From contig NC_045427.1 in NCBI RefSeq assembly GCF_902635505.1, positions 593,235,665 to 593,299,664 of the forward strand: DNA of 64,000 nt, read 5' to 3'. Source of the stretch: Sarcophilus harrisii. Its lineage: Eukaryota; Chordata; Mammalia; Dasyuromorphia; Dasyuridae. Of the stretch, positions 26,201-33,900 are shown in pieces; positions within the stretch are counted from its first letter, which is position 1; each line of letters starts with the position of its first letter. The position numbers were made by a program, and so were the translations under genes. The notes beneath the pieces are model-generated. The model saw only the letters and a list, made by a program, of their open reading frames with translations. It did not search any database and was not told the origin of the DNA.

Positions 26201-27528
26201 CGCTGCAGACCAAGAGCCAACGACCCATAATGCGCTGGGCAGCCTTTGTGGGGACAGACACTGCTCCCCTTCCAGACTGCAAAGCTACTTCAGACAGAGT
26301 ACTGTGCTGTCTTTGCAAGAGAGAGAGCTTTTGCCCATAATGGCAACCGCACTAAGGACCAAGGGAAGAAATATCATGACTTTAGAATGAAAATAAGATC
26401 TTTCTAACATGGCAAAAATTTTACCCTTTGTATGCGTCTATTTCTTATTAATTATAAATTTCTTAAGGACCAGGATCATATTTGATCAAATTCACTAATT
26501 ACAGTATGGTTTTCAAAGGGCTTTTCTTCACAACTTGGGTCTGGTATGCAGCAGCTGGATTTGTAATCAGGAAGATCTAGACTCAAATCCTACGTCAGAC
26601 ACTTATTAGCCATGTAGAACTGGAAAAAACATTTGCCCCCCCCCCCCCCTTGAAATTCTGAGCTCTTTATCTAGATCCTATGAAGTCAGAACTGGGATGC
26701 AGTCATTTATTTCTGATCATATATCACTAGCAGAAAGCTTAAGGATCGTTCAGTGCAGTTCTCCTTTTTTCAGAGCAAACGAGACTGACCCCTTCAGACT
26801 CGTCCATCCCACAAGTTTGTATTAAGTTCCGAGGGTTCCCGGTGCTGTGCTAGGTGCTAGCTCTGTAGTTGGGCAGGGACCAGAGCCCAAGGCTCCCAAT
26901 TCAATGACTCAAGCACTTGTCTTTGTGTCTTCCCCAGCACCAAGCACAGCACCTTGTACTCATTCACTCAGGAAAGCATTTCTTAAGAGCTGTTCCTTTA
27001 TGCACAAAAACATGAAGGAAAAAAGCATTAGCCCCCAGTTCAACAACCCTGGGAGGTCATTCCCACTTGAGACTGGAAGACCTTGACACGGAGAGAGGTC
27101 GTGATTGGTCCCCGACCTTCCAGACTTCCAGACCCAGGCCCAGCTCCGGCGAAGGGACTCCTAGCGTTGGCATAAAGCTTTATACCCGTCATCCCACGGG
27201 ATCCTCAAGGAATTAACCTTCTCTTGGGGGACAGAGGCAACATGCGCAGAAAGGGACAAAATACGGGGGCGCGAAATCAGGGCCATCACGCAACAGTGAA
27301 TGAGGGATTCTGGGGCCCCTCCGCTACCACCTCGGGCGCCACACGGGGGCCCCGTCCTCACGCCCTCCCCCCCTGGCCGACCCGCCTTTCGCTTCTCCCC
27401 AAGCCTGCTCTAGCCCTTGGAGAGCCCCGTCGGGGCGCCCCTACCCGGTGAGCTCCCCCAGCAGCCTGCAGCCGGACGCCCGGACTGCCCAGCACCGCTT
27501 TCAGAGGAGGAAACAGCAATCGCATCAT
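7417..27528 (-). CDS. COX15: COX15, heme A synthase (whole coding span, nine exons)
   Basis: COX15 converts heme O to heme A in the inner mitochondrial membrane for cytochrome c oxidase. Coding exons, in transcript order: 27528-27445, 26351-26161, 25415-25293, 24553-24367, 21351-21184, 13223-13142, 12308-12154, 9482-9369, 7548-7417. All borders are GT-AG and all phases agree. The joined protein is 411 residues against 410 in human, and it aligns end to end from memory of the human sequence. The conserved histidines of the CtaA/COX15 family are present: EYSHRMWGR (His153), RLAAHLGS (His227), FDHR (His327) and VHQSGS (His388). The Arg of IPRVSQYR (residue 218) appears to match the human Arg217 disease site. 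The N-terminus is basic and Leu/Ala-rich, fitting a mitochondrial presequence. It shares a promoter with CUTC. No break in the frame was seen. Confidence 0.97.
7556..7577. repeat. A22 tract next to the COX15 exon 9 acceptor
   Basis: On the COX15 strand this is T22, separated from the exon only by CCAACAG plus two T/C bases. It forms the polypyrimidine tract of the last intron. Confidence 0.95.
7897..8135 (+). repeat. MAR1-type CORE-SINE
   Basis: The copy contains TTGCCTCAGTTTCCTCATCT, GTAAAATGAGGTGGAGATGA and the tail TGCCAAGAAAACCGCAAAC. It lies in COX15 intron 8. Confidence 0.85.
8272..8430 (+). repeat. MIR SINE fragment
   Basis: A diverged MIR pattern is visible: a TTCCCAGCTCTGC head, then CAGTTACTGATGTCTCTGG and a TTTCTTCAGTTACAAAAAG core. 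Confidence 0.55.
8930..9110 (+). repeat. MIR SINE
   Basis: The conserved MIR core is clear: CCTCAGTTTCCCCATCTGTA, AATGGGGAACCTATCC and GAAGATCAAATGAGATAATG. Confidence 0.8.
9150..9330 (-). repeat. MIR/MAR-class SINE, antisense
   Basis: It contains CTCATTTTACAGATGAGTAA and the antisense head AGTCCGAATTTAAATTCAAA. It lies just before COX15 exon 8. Confidence 0.55.
9369..9482 (-). CDS. COX15: COX15 coding exon 8
   Basis: The exon is 114 nt, 38 codons, with acceptor tcttgtag and donor gtatgt. It encodes [20 protein letters not shown] and [18 protein letters not shown], a loop flanked by two membrane segments that matches human COX15. Confidence 0.96.
9720..9942 (+). mobile_element. L1 3' UTR insertion with target-site duplication
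   Basis: A severely 5'-truncated L1 (about 9733-9929) is flanked by 13-bp copies of AATGCCAGCTATA at 9720-9732 and 9930-9942. The site is a TT/AAAA type. It lies in COX15 intron 7, antisense to the gene. Confidence 0.9.
10308..10844 (+). mobile_element. L1 3' end with short target-site duplication
   Basis: The copy carries the end of ORF2 and the 3' UTR, ending GTAAATAAAAAGCTATAATT. AATAGTTAT flanks it at 10308-10316 and 10836-10844. Confidence 0.85.
10980..11180. repeat. Degenerate TATG/CATA simple repeat
   Basis: The stretch is an interrupted ATGTATG/ACATACA tetranucleotide repeat in COX15 intron 7. Confidence 0.75.
11615..11735 (-). mobile_element. L2 3' end, minus strand, with pentamer tail
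   Basis: It starts with about four copies of ATTCA, the reversed tail, and continues as reversed L2 with GGGCCAGGTAGTGTGCTAGG. Confidence 0.7.
11736..11956 (+). mobile_element. L2 3' end, plus strand, with TTGAA tail
   Basis: L2 3' features are AAGTTCCTTAAAGGCAAAGA and TAGTGCTTAATAAATG. It ends in about eight TTGAA units at 11915-11955. Confidence 0.7.
12154..12308 (-). CDS. COX15: COX15 coding exon 7
   Basis: The exon is 155 nt with acceptor aactgtag and donor gtatgt. It encodes [20 protein letters not shown] and the loop through [12 protein letters not shown], including the conserved histidine of FDHR. Confidence 0.97.
12525..12605 (-). mobile_element. L2 3' end fragment, minus strand
   Basis: The reversed L2 signature AAGCACTTACTATGTGTCAG followed by GCACTGTGTTAG is clear. 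Confidence 0.7.
13142..13223 (-). CDS. COX15: COX15 coding exon 6
   Basis: The exon is 82 nt and encodes [20 protein letters not shown] followed by VFLTALS. The acceptor is ttacacag and the donor gtatga; it ends in phase 1. An L1 copy sits unusually close upstream of this acceptor (see findings). Confidence 0.95.
13253..14024 (+). mobile_element. L1 ORF2 end plus 3' UTR, with perfect target-site duplication
   Basis: The 744-bp insertion (13267-14010) is flanked by AAATGATACTGCAA at 13253-13266 and 14011-14024. It encodes an ORF2 C-terminal piece ([20 protein letters not shown]) and ends in the L1 3' UTR. It is antisense to COX15, and its near edge is 43 bp from exon 6. Confidence 0.93.
14476..14632 (-). 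repeat. WSINE/MAR-type SINE, minus strand
   Basis: It has a leading T-run (the reversed tail), then TAACTTGCCCAGGGTCACAT, the reversed B-box region, and ends CACCATCTAGCTGCCCC. Confidence 0.85.
14880..15000 (-). mobile_element. L2 3' end fragment, minus strand
   Basis: The reversed L2 text TCAAGCATTTACTAAAGGAC, GTGTTGGGGACAGGAATAG and CTCACAGAGCTCACACTCTA is present, after a poly(A) stretch. Confidence 0.65.
15040..15384 (+). mobile_element. Chimeric retroposon: reversed SINE piece plus LINE 3' end
   Basis: Perfect 16-bp repeats ACAATATAAGAGCAAA at 15040-15055 and 15369-15384 flank the insertion. The left part (about 15062-15112) reads as a reversed SINE head (CATCAACTGTGCCGCCTTAC). The right part is an L1-like 3' UTR with AATAAATAAAAAG and a poly(A) tail. 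Confidence 0.75.
15930..16090 (-). mobile_element. L1 ORF2 end fragment, minus strand
   Basis: The reversed ORF2 signature CTTTACTCAGCATCAATTTA and CAGTCATTCCTCAATTGATG is visible. The fragment is old and truncated at both ends. Confidence 0.7.
16232..16472 (-). repeat. MAR1-type CORE-SINE, minus strand
   Basis: The reversed tail TTTTCTTGGCAAAGATCCTG, core, and head through CATGTTGCCACCTAACTGCC are visible, so the copy is close to full length. Confidence 0.85.
16530..17469 (+). mobile_element. Internally deleted L1 with intact 5' start
   Basis: The element (16541-17458) starts at the L1 5' terminus (TTCTGGGAAGATGGCGGAG), runs through 5' UTR and the ORF1 start, then jumps to a 3' end with AATAAAATAAA. 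AAGAATCTCAT flanks it at 16530-16540 and 17459-17469. Nearly all of ORF1 and all of ORF2 are absent. Confidence 0.7.
17378..17665 (+). repeat. Local duplication, copy A
   Basis: This 288-bp segment recurs at 18451-18739 with only a handful of differences. It spans the L1 3' end at 17458 and about 200 bp of flanking sequence. Confidence 0.92.
18000..18290. repeat. TATA/GTGT simple repeats and a G-rich run
   Basis: Interrupted TATATC and GTGTATG repeats end in a G-rich tract at about 18254-18278. They lie between the two duplicate copies. Confidence 0.7.
18451..18739 (+). repeat. Local duplication, copy B
   Basis: This is the direct repeat of 17378-17665, offset by 1073 bp, about 97-98% identical by eye. 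It includes the same L1-to-flank junction (CAAAAGAATCTCATTTCC). Confidence 0.92.
18935..19640 (+). mobile_element. L2 fragment, plus strand
   Basis: L2 text is recognisable over about 700 bp: CACCAAGTCTTGTCAGTTCC, CTCCAATCTATCTTCCATGG, GGTGTGACCACTCTGCGGTT and CCATTTAAAGCTCTTCACAC. Confidence 0.75.
19840..20150 (+). mobile_element. Second L2-like fragment, plus strand
   Basis: TCAAACTCCATCAATTAGTG and the block around AACTTTCCTAGATGTTTCAA resemble the more 5' part of the L2 end. The assignment is weak. Confidence 0.4.
20184..20257. repeat. (GT)n followed by (TA)n microsatellite
   Basis: GT units span 20184-20208 and TA units 20213-20257, in COX15 intron 5. Confidence 0.95.
20517..20720. repeat. 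Perfect tandem duplication in a hAT-like fragment
   Basis: Units 20517-20630 (114 bp) and 20631-20720 (90 bp) are identical except for the length of an internal T/GTTTT tract. The unit contains TTTTTAACCTAAGGTCCATG, typical of a nonautonomous hAT-like element end, whose body seems to continue to about 20830. Confidence 0.85.
21184..21351 (-). CDS. COX15: COX15 coding exon 5
   Basis: The exon is 168 nt, exactly 56 codons, with acceptor ttattag and donor gtaaaa. It encodes [20 protein letters not shown], then [20 protein letters not shown] with the second conserved histidine, and ends LLLPRDK. Confidence 0.97.
21360..22740. other. COX15 intron 4, nothing recognised
   Basis: No exon or confident repeat is seen. 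Parts may be old retroelement sequence, but I cannot name a family. Confidence 0.3.
22745..22850 (-). repeat. MIR-class SINE fragment, antisense
   Basis: CCAATCCTCTCATTTTGTAG, ATGAAGAAACTAAGAAGC and AGTGGCTAAGTGATTTG match the reversed MIR/CORE pattern. Confidence 0.55.
23090..23500 (+). mobile_element. LTR-like stretch (fossil, low confidence)
   Basis: The stretch has an LTR-like layout with AATAAA near its end, followed by a short T/C-rich U5-like part. It looks like an old solo LTR of an endogenous retrovirus. No coding part is attached and the family is not recognised. Confidence 0.3.
23895..24000 (+). mobile_element. L2 3' end, plus strand
   Basis: Signatures are AACTTCTTGAGTGAAGGACC, CAGTGCCTGACATTGTGATT and TTTAATAAATATTTACTGAT. 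Confidence 0.75.
24367..24553 (-). CDS. COX15: COX15 coding exon 4
   Basis: The exon is 187 nt with acceptor cacctag and donor gtgagt. It encodes [20 protein letters not shown] and RMWGR, which contain the conserved glutamate and first conserved histidine, then two membrane segments through GLVCFQ. Confidence 0.97.
25293..25415 (-). CDS. COX15: COX15 coding exon 3
   Basis: The exon is 123 nt with acceptor cttaag and donor gtaagc. It encodes [20 protein letters not shown] and the following [20 protein letters not shown], nearly identical to human. It ends in phase 2; the split codon completes as Ile. Confidence 0.97.
25670..25800 (-). repeat. MIR/MAR-class SINE fragment, antisense
   Basis: GTCCAACCCCTTCATTTGAC, AGATGAGGATACTAAGGCCC and the leading AGATCTGAAAAGAGCCTGAG fit the reversed family pattern. 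Confidence 0.6.
25866..26101 (-). repeat. MAR1-type CORE-SINE, minus strand
   Basis: The reversed tail AATTTTCTTCGCAAAGATGC, the core with AACTGAGGCACAGGG and the head through TATCCACTGTACCACCAAAC are visible. It ends about 60 bp from COX15 exon 2. Confidence 0.85.
26161..26351 (-). CDS. COX15: COX15 coding exon 2
   Basis: The exon is 191 nt with acceptor ccttag and donor gtgagc, ending in phase 2 (AG|G for Arg). It encodes the end of the presequence region ([14 protein letters not shown]) and the first membrane segment ([19 protein letters not shown]). These blocks match human COX15 closely. Confidence 0.95.
26548..26650 (+). repeat. Truncated SINE ending in a C14 tract
   Basis: The SINE head GCAGCTGGATTTGTAATCAG, AGACTCAAATCCTACGTCAG and TTATTAGCCATG leads into a run of 14 C at 26636-26649. 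Confidence 0.7.
27445..27528 (-). CDS. COX15: COX15 coding exon 1
   Basis: This exon encodes 28 residues starting [14 protein letters not shown], close to human MQRLLFPPLRAL. Two ATGs are adjacent (27528 and 27525); the first is chosen by alignment with the human length. It ends at CGG followed by the donor gtaggg, phase 0. It carries the start of the mitochondrial presequence. Confidence 0.92.
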
Positions 27529-27860
27529 CGCGCGAGTCTCAAAGTCACAGCCTCGCAGCGGCCTCCCTCGGTCGCCCCACGCCTCCTTCCTCCGAACGAA
27601 GACGAGAACTTCCGGGGCGCGCAGACCTCGTAGCCGACGGCTTGTCACGTGATTGCGGACGCAGAGGGTACGTTGCCGGAAATTTGACTCCCGCGCTTGC
27701 GCCAATACGCTTGCGCCTGCGCAGGCCGCCCCACGAAGAAGCCCGCTCTGGAAGAGGTGAGGCTGGGAGGCGAGGAAGCGTTGGGGTCGCGTGCCCAGGG
27801 ACCTGCCCTCATCCACATCTTTCTTCCCAACCGCGTCCGCCCCGGGGGGAGGCTGTGAAG
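27529..27860. promoter_or_regulatory. Bidirectional COX15/CUTC promoter
   Basis: Only 332 bp separate the two divergent start codons. Visible sites are an ETS/GABP core CTTCCGG (27609-27615), an E-box CACGTG (27646-27651), a second ETS core GCCGGAA (27675-27681), CCAAT (27702-27706) and an NRF-1-like palindrome TGCGCCTGCGCA (27712-27723). No TATA box is seen. GABP (NRF-2) and NRF-1 sites are typical of nuclear genes for cytochrome oxidase biogenesis. Binding is inferred from motif only. Confidence 0.85.
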
Positions 27861-27921
27861 ATGAAGAGGCGGGCGCTCTCCAAGGATCGGAAGCGAACCC
27901 GGGCCACTATGGTGCCGCCAG
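27861..27921 (+). CDS. CUTC: CUTC coding exon 1
   Basis: This exon encodes MKRRALSKDRKRTRATMVPP and ends in phase 1 at the donor gtgaga. The basic N-terminus matches human CUTC in character and length. The frame is also open upstream to 27417, but that part has no family similarity. Confidence 0.93.
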
Positions 27922-30900
27922 GTGAGAGACACCGGAGGCTGGCTGTGGCCTCCGGGGCTGCCGAGGGGCCTGGTCCGTTTGGCGTGAGCGGAAGCGTGGT
28001 GCCGCGGGGAGAGCGCCGGGTTCGAATCCGAGCCCTACCGGGTGTGGCCTTGGGCGAGGCCCACGCTCTCCCGGCCTCCGTTTCCTGGTCTGTAAAATGG
28101 AAGGTGAGAGGCGAGGGGGAGGGTGCGCTGGGGTTAATTCCATGTTTCCAAACTACCCTGCCTCGCCCTGGGGATGCGCGAATGAAGATGAGCGCAGTTG
28201 TGCCCGCCCCAGAGAGGCGTGTGTCCCTCGGGGCGGGGCGCGGTAACGGAGCGCTGCGCCCGGAGCCTGGGCGGGCACCTGCCGCGCTTACCCTTGTGCA
28301 CCCCGGGACAGGTCACTTCCCCCTGCCTCCGTTTCCTTATCTGCACAAAGGGGCTGAGGCTCGCGCCGCCGCTTGCCGGAGTGGGTGTGAGCATAAGCGA
28401 AGCCCTTTGCATTTGTACGTTATTATTGGGTAGCAAGCATTTTATCCAGGGGAGAAGGGAGAGTCCCTGTCCGTGCAAGTCTGTGCGTGTGTTCCTCGGC
28501 GATGGCCTTGGACAACAATCCCTCTTGGCTCCCCGTTTAACTTATCTCTAAAATGAGATGGGGAGGACTAGGCAGCTTCGTGTCGGTAACTGTCCCTGTG
28601 TTCCCACCAAGCAGAGCAGGCAGCACGTTACGGTATCCCCGGATCCGCCCTGGGATTATTCATCATCCGTCTGGTCAGTTTCTTGTTTGTGCGGAATTGT
28701 TGGTTTCAGACTGAGACTTGCTTAAGAACAGGGACTGGTGGGGGGGTTGCCCCTTTTTGGTATCCTCATTGCTGAATACTACCTGGCATAAATTAAGTGC
28801 TTTAATAAAAGCTGTTTGACTTGAACTAGATCCGGGCCCAACTGGGGAAGAGCTGTCTCCAGATAAATCGAAAACAGTGTGTGGGCCTTGAGGATTGTTT
28901 TGGTTTTTCCATTTCCTTAAAGCACCAGTGGCTCTGATCCTAGTGGAGTCTCTACTTAAAAACCAGAGAAATTAGACATAGTTGGAGGAGGGAATATCCT
29001 CTTTGGTGAATGTGGATGTTGCTGGTTTAGGCTGCCATGATGTTGAATGTAGAATGCACATTTGCAGAATGGTCCACTATACTGACAGGTCTGTTTTTGT
29101 GCTTGAAACTTTTAGAAATGACAAGTGGATTTCTTATGGAGGTATGTGTGGATTCAGTGGAGTCGGCTATAAATGCGGAGAGAGGAGGTAAAAGAGGTAC
29201 TGGGAGGGGGGGGATGAAGTATTCTGAACCTTTCTCACTTGCTTGCAAACTGACCTTGGGGAAGCCCTTGTAGTCACAAGTACTGGAAAGCCTGGATCTA
29301 ATCTGTACTGCCTCTGTGGACCTTTTGTTTTCTGGAGATTGAGCAGTGAGATAATCTAAAATACAGCTCTAAAAAGTCTGCTTTTATGAAAAGAAACTGG
29401 AAATGGGACAGCTGCTAGGTGGCATCAACCTGAGATATTTCCTAGCTGTGTGACCCTGGCAAGTCATTTAACCCTGTTTGCCTCAGTTTCCTCAACTGTA
29501 AAATGAGCTGGAGAAGGAAATAATAAACTACTCCAATACCTTTGCCAAGAAAACCCCAATGGGGGTCACAAAGAGTTGAACACAACTACTAAACAAACTA
29601 TGAAAACAAAAACATAATAAGGCGAATGTGAGGCAGTCATCTGAATCAACCCCACAATATAAAATTGAGAACCAAGAAGATAACATTTCTATTTCTTTCA
29701 TTTGACTGAGTAGGAACATTGGCCAAACTAAGTAAACCTAAAAGATAATTTCAGAAATTTGTTACTATTGTAGCAACTCGCACATATTTCCTACCCCACG
29801 GTCACCTTTATCCTTTAGAATTGCATAGTTAAAAGGAATTCCAGAGATTTCTGTCATTTCAGTAACAGACTTTTCTTTTAGTTCTTTGCCACTTTTCTAA
29901 TTTAGTTTTATCAACTTGTGTTTTCTGTACCCTGGTCTTTTGAGTTTTCTGATTTTTGAATTTGGGGATGGGTTTTAACTCATAACTTGTCCTTGTCCTG
30001 GTCCTATTATAAGTTGGAATTATTCAGAACCAATTCTGTACTTACTCAATCTGTTAGAAAAACTTATACCACTGGAGTCAATCTAGAAACTTTGCTCCTA
30101 TTCCATGATCCTTCCTCATAGTCTCCTTTGAAGTCATGTAGAGGTCTAGAGTGGATTTAACTTTTAGATCATATTGTGAGTGAATCTACTGAGCTACAAG
30201 ATGTAGATGGGTCAAAAAATACTGTTTTTTGTTAAAACTATTTGGAACAAAAAAAGGTTTTATCTGGGATTTCTGATGACCATTGAGTTCTTTTATCACA
30301 GGTGCTGGCCGCGTTGAATTGTGTTCTGGTTTGCTGGAAGGAGGAACTACACCCAGCATGGGTGAGTGCCCTATGTAACCCCTTTTACTTTTGCATCCCC
30401 CAGTTGGCAGGTGCAAGTATGATGTAGATTTAGAGAACTCTTGACTATGTAAGGAAACAGTATGTTGTTGTAGAAAGAATGCTTGAGAAAGGCAATGTAC
30501 AAAGGGCTGATCTTGGAATTGGGGAGATTTAGGGATATGTCCTATCTTAATTTCCTGAGAAATTAATTAATTAATTTCCTGAGAATTAATTAATTAATTT
30601 CCTGAGAAATTCTTAAGACTATTGGTTGTACAGCTACACCCAGCGAAAAAACTCTGGGAGATGACTAAGAACCATTACATTGAATTCCCAATCCCCATTT
30701 TTTTGCCCACCTGCATTTTTGATTTCCTTCACAGGCTAATTGTACAATATTTCAGAGTCTGATTCTTTTTGTACAGCAAAATAATGGTTTGGTCATGTAT
30801 ACTTATTGTGTATCTAGTTTAAATTTTAATATATTTAACATCTACTGGTCATCCTGCCATCTGGGGGAGGGGGTGGGGGAAAGAGGGGGAAAATTGGAAC

Positions 30901-33900
30901 AAGAAGTTTGGCAATTGTCAATGCTGTAAAGTTACCCATATATATAACCTGTAAATAAAAGGCTATTAAATTTAAAAAAAAAAAAAAATATTGGTTGTAA
31001 AGAAAATGCTGACCTAAATTGGGAGAACTCTTCACTAGTGCCTTCCCTCTTCCAGTGAAATCACAGATCTGCTCCAGAAAACCGAAAATCTGTGATTGAG
31101 CACTTGAGTGATCTTGGGCCTTCCTGCTTATGTTCAAATAGCCTCATTTTCCTCTTGTGTAAAGTGAAAAGTTTTGATCTCTGATGATCTTTGCAATCCC
31201 AGCTAGCTAGTTAGACACTGTGTATGTCCACGTTCCTTTATCCTCATATAACCACTCAAAGCAGAATTTTATTTATTTTTTTAATGAAGACTTCTTTCAT
31301 TCTGAGAAAGGGCCAAACAATTTATGTTTTGGGAACACAGAACTTGAAATATTTGAGTTGGTTTTAAATAGTGCTTCAGAAAATTAAGGAGGAAAAATTT
31401 GAATCTCAGTGATTCTGCTGGTAGAACATGGAGACTTTTAGTTGTTACATGTTTAGTGTTAGCTCCCAGTAAAATGTTGTAGAAGATGCTTAAAGAAGTT
31501 TTATGAGACCTTGAGTGACAACTACTTTTAAGATTTCTTTGTCATGGTTTGCTAATTTCTAACATTGTTCTCATTACTGAGCCTTGGCTTTTATGCATTT
31601 TTCCTCTCCTTCCACCCTCTACTTAAATTTTTTTTTTTGTTCTTGGCAATTTGCGCTTTCTTTTCTGCTACAGATGATACTAAGGAACAGATTGAACAGT
31701 TAAATACTTTTGTATTTGTTTTTCTCTGAGAGTTAAGAGTTTATTGGCTCCTGCTTGGGTTTTTATCTTTTCACTGTGCATTCTTATAGGTGTTCTACAA
31801 GTGATTAAGCAGTGTGTTCAGATCCCTGTCTTTGTGATGATCCGACCACGTGGAGGTGATTTTTTATATTCAGATCGTGAAGTAGAGGTCATGAAAGCAG
31901 ACATCCACCTTGCCAAGCTTTATGGAGCTGATGGGTTGGTATTAGGAGCATTGACTGAAGATGGACATGTGGATACCGAACTCTGCATGGAACTTTTATG
32001 TAAGGATATAATGCTGAAATGGACCTTCTTAATTATCCACACTGTGATTATGTCCATATAGACTCAATTTTTTCCAAAAATCTTTTCCTGTGCCGGTAGT
32101 AGCCAGATCATTTTAAAAATAGGATCTTTATAGTAAGGAAGAACCATTCATCAGACCATGGATATCAATATGTAAAAGGTTAAATAGATCTTTATTTACT
32201 ATGATTATACTAAGAGAAAAAAAATCATTAATTTCTTGTTTGTTACTTCTTGCTAAAATATTTGCTGAAAGCCCATTGTCAGGCAATCCAATAATACTGT
32301 TGAAATGCAACTTAAATATCAAAAAACTTGGTACTATTCGTTGATTTATCATTGACATGATATAAAAAGAGTATACAGCAATGAATCTATTAGAAGTTCT
32401 TATAAGGAATTAATGTTTTAACAATTTTTCTTTGATGACTTTGAAGTGTGAAAGTTATAATAACAATTTCTATTTGAACAATGTTTTGTTCATTTGGTAT
32501 GTCTCCAGTGTTAATAGTCATAATGATTTTGAGTGGTCTTAAATGGTTTTTAAATTTGCATATATTTCTATATATGACCATTACACTAAGGTGTAAATGC
32601 AGAAATTGCCATTTGTAAATAGACTGTTTTTGCTATGGTATTGTTATACAAGAATTATTCAAGTACAAAGGAAAAATTGATATGACTGAAAAAGAACAGA
32701 GTTTACTAAAAACATTTGTTGATATTAAAAATGAGTTACAATTTGGGGTGATTTTCTATGAATTGACAAAAATTACTCCTTTAAAATTACTCCTAAATAG
32801 TAAAGTTTTTAGTAACAAACTGCTGTTTGGTTGCTGTTTTGTTGTTTTCTTTTTTTTTTTTTTAATCAGATTATATTTATAAAAATTAGTATTTGAAAGA
32901 CTGAAATCAAAAAATATTTTTTTCCTCTGCATTTGGTCAAACCCAGCTATCAGTTTTGTGGCCTGGTAAGCTTATAAATGTAGTTTATTTTGGGTTTTAA
33001 TTTACATTTACATAATAGCCTTAGCACATATGTTTATTAGATGGCTAATATTAATTTTAGCTAGAAGTCATTTCTAAGAATGAGTTGATTATAACTGTTT
33101 AGAAAGCTTCAGCATTTTTCTTTTTATTTCCTATTTTATTTTGCAGAATAAGACCTGGAATGTCTTTTCGGGGGGGAGGGGGGGATAGTACCATGTTAGA
33201 AAGGCATAGTGATTTCCATTTCTCTCCTAGTACAGTGTCCCCTTGAATTAGAATTGAATTGTCAGAAGAATCATGCTAGGAAAACACTGAAGAATGACAT
33301 AGGGAATGAGAAGGGGAGCAACCAGGGGCAGCATTTTAAATTGTTTTAAATTTCAGTTTACTATTTCTTTGTTACTTGTTGCTACAACTTGAGTACATGT
33401 GGCATCTCCTATTCCTTTAAAATAAATTTTGAACTATGTGACAGTGTCTGGAAGAGTAGAAGGAATAAGTAGGAGTATGAGGTAAAATAGAAGGGACTCC
33501 CTACATTTCCAAACCAAAGAAGTCTGTTGCATGTTGAAAATGAAATAGATAAGAGGAAAAGTAGCAGTCTTATTACTGAGCCTGCAAAGTTGCCAGGCTT
33601 TTATAAATAGTCTGAAAACAATAGATCTAGGTCTTTTATGTATTTCATTCTGTCATTCCCTCATTCATGTATTTATTGAGCATCAAGATATTTAATGCAT
33701 TGTGCTTTAGGGAATAGAATGAAATACAGGACCCTACCCCTCGTGAGCTTGTAATAAAATTAGTGACTCTCCTTTGATTTTCATTTTATAATTTAGCTGT
33801 CTCGTAGAAAGAACTAAGATTTTGGAAATGCTTTGTGTATTTATCTTGTGATTTTCTTTTTACAGCTAGTTGCCGTCCCCTGCCAGTCACTTTCCACCGA

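Larger units (their letters stand above)
27340..28400. promoter_or_regulatory. CpG island over the COX15/CUTC promoter
   Basis: GC content and CpG frequency rise sharply from about 27340 and fall after about 28400. The island covers COX15 exon 1, the shared promoter, CUTC exon 1 and the start of CUTC intron 1. Confidence 0.8.

Noticed and set aside
27358-27816. A 152-codon minus-strand frame starting upstream of the COX15 ATG
   Set aside because: The part before MMRLLFPP has no family similarity and lies in the promoter; the part after codon 28 of COX15 is past the donor site.
28015-28040. A possible tRNA gene, from the B-box GGTTCGAATCC
   Set aside because: No matching acceptor stem or A-box arrangement; the downstream text is MIR core sequence.
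27417-28433. A 338-codon open frame on the plus strand across the promoter and CUTC exon 1
   Set aside because: It contains the real exon 1 but runs through the antisense of COX15 exon 1, the promoter and intron 1. High GC removes stop codons; only the 20 exon codons match CUTC.
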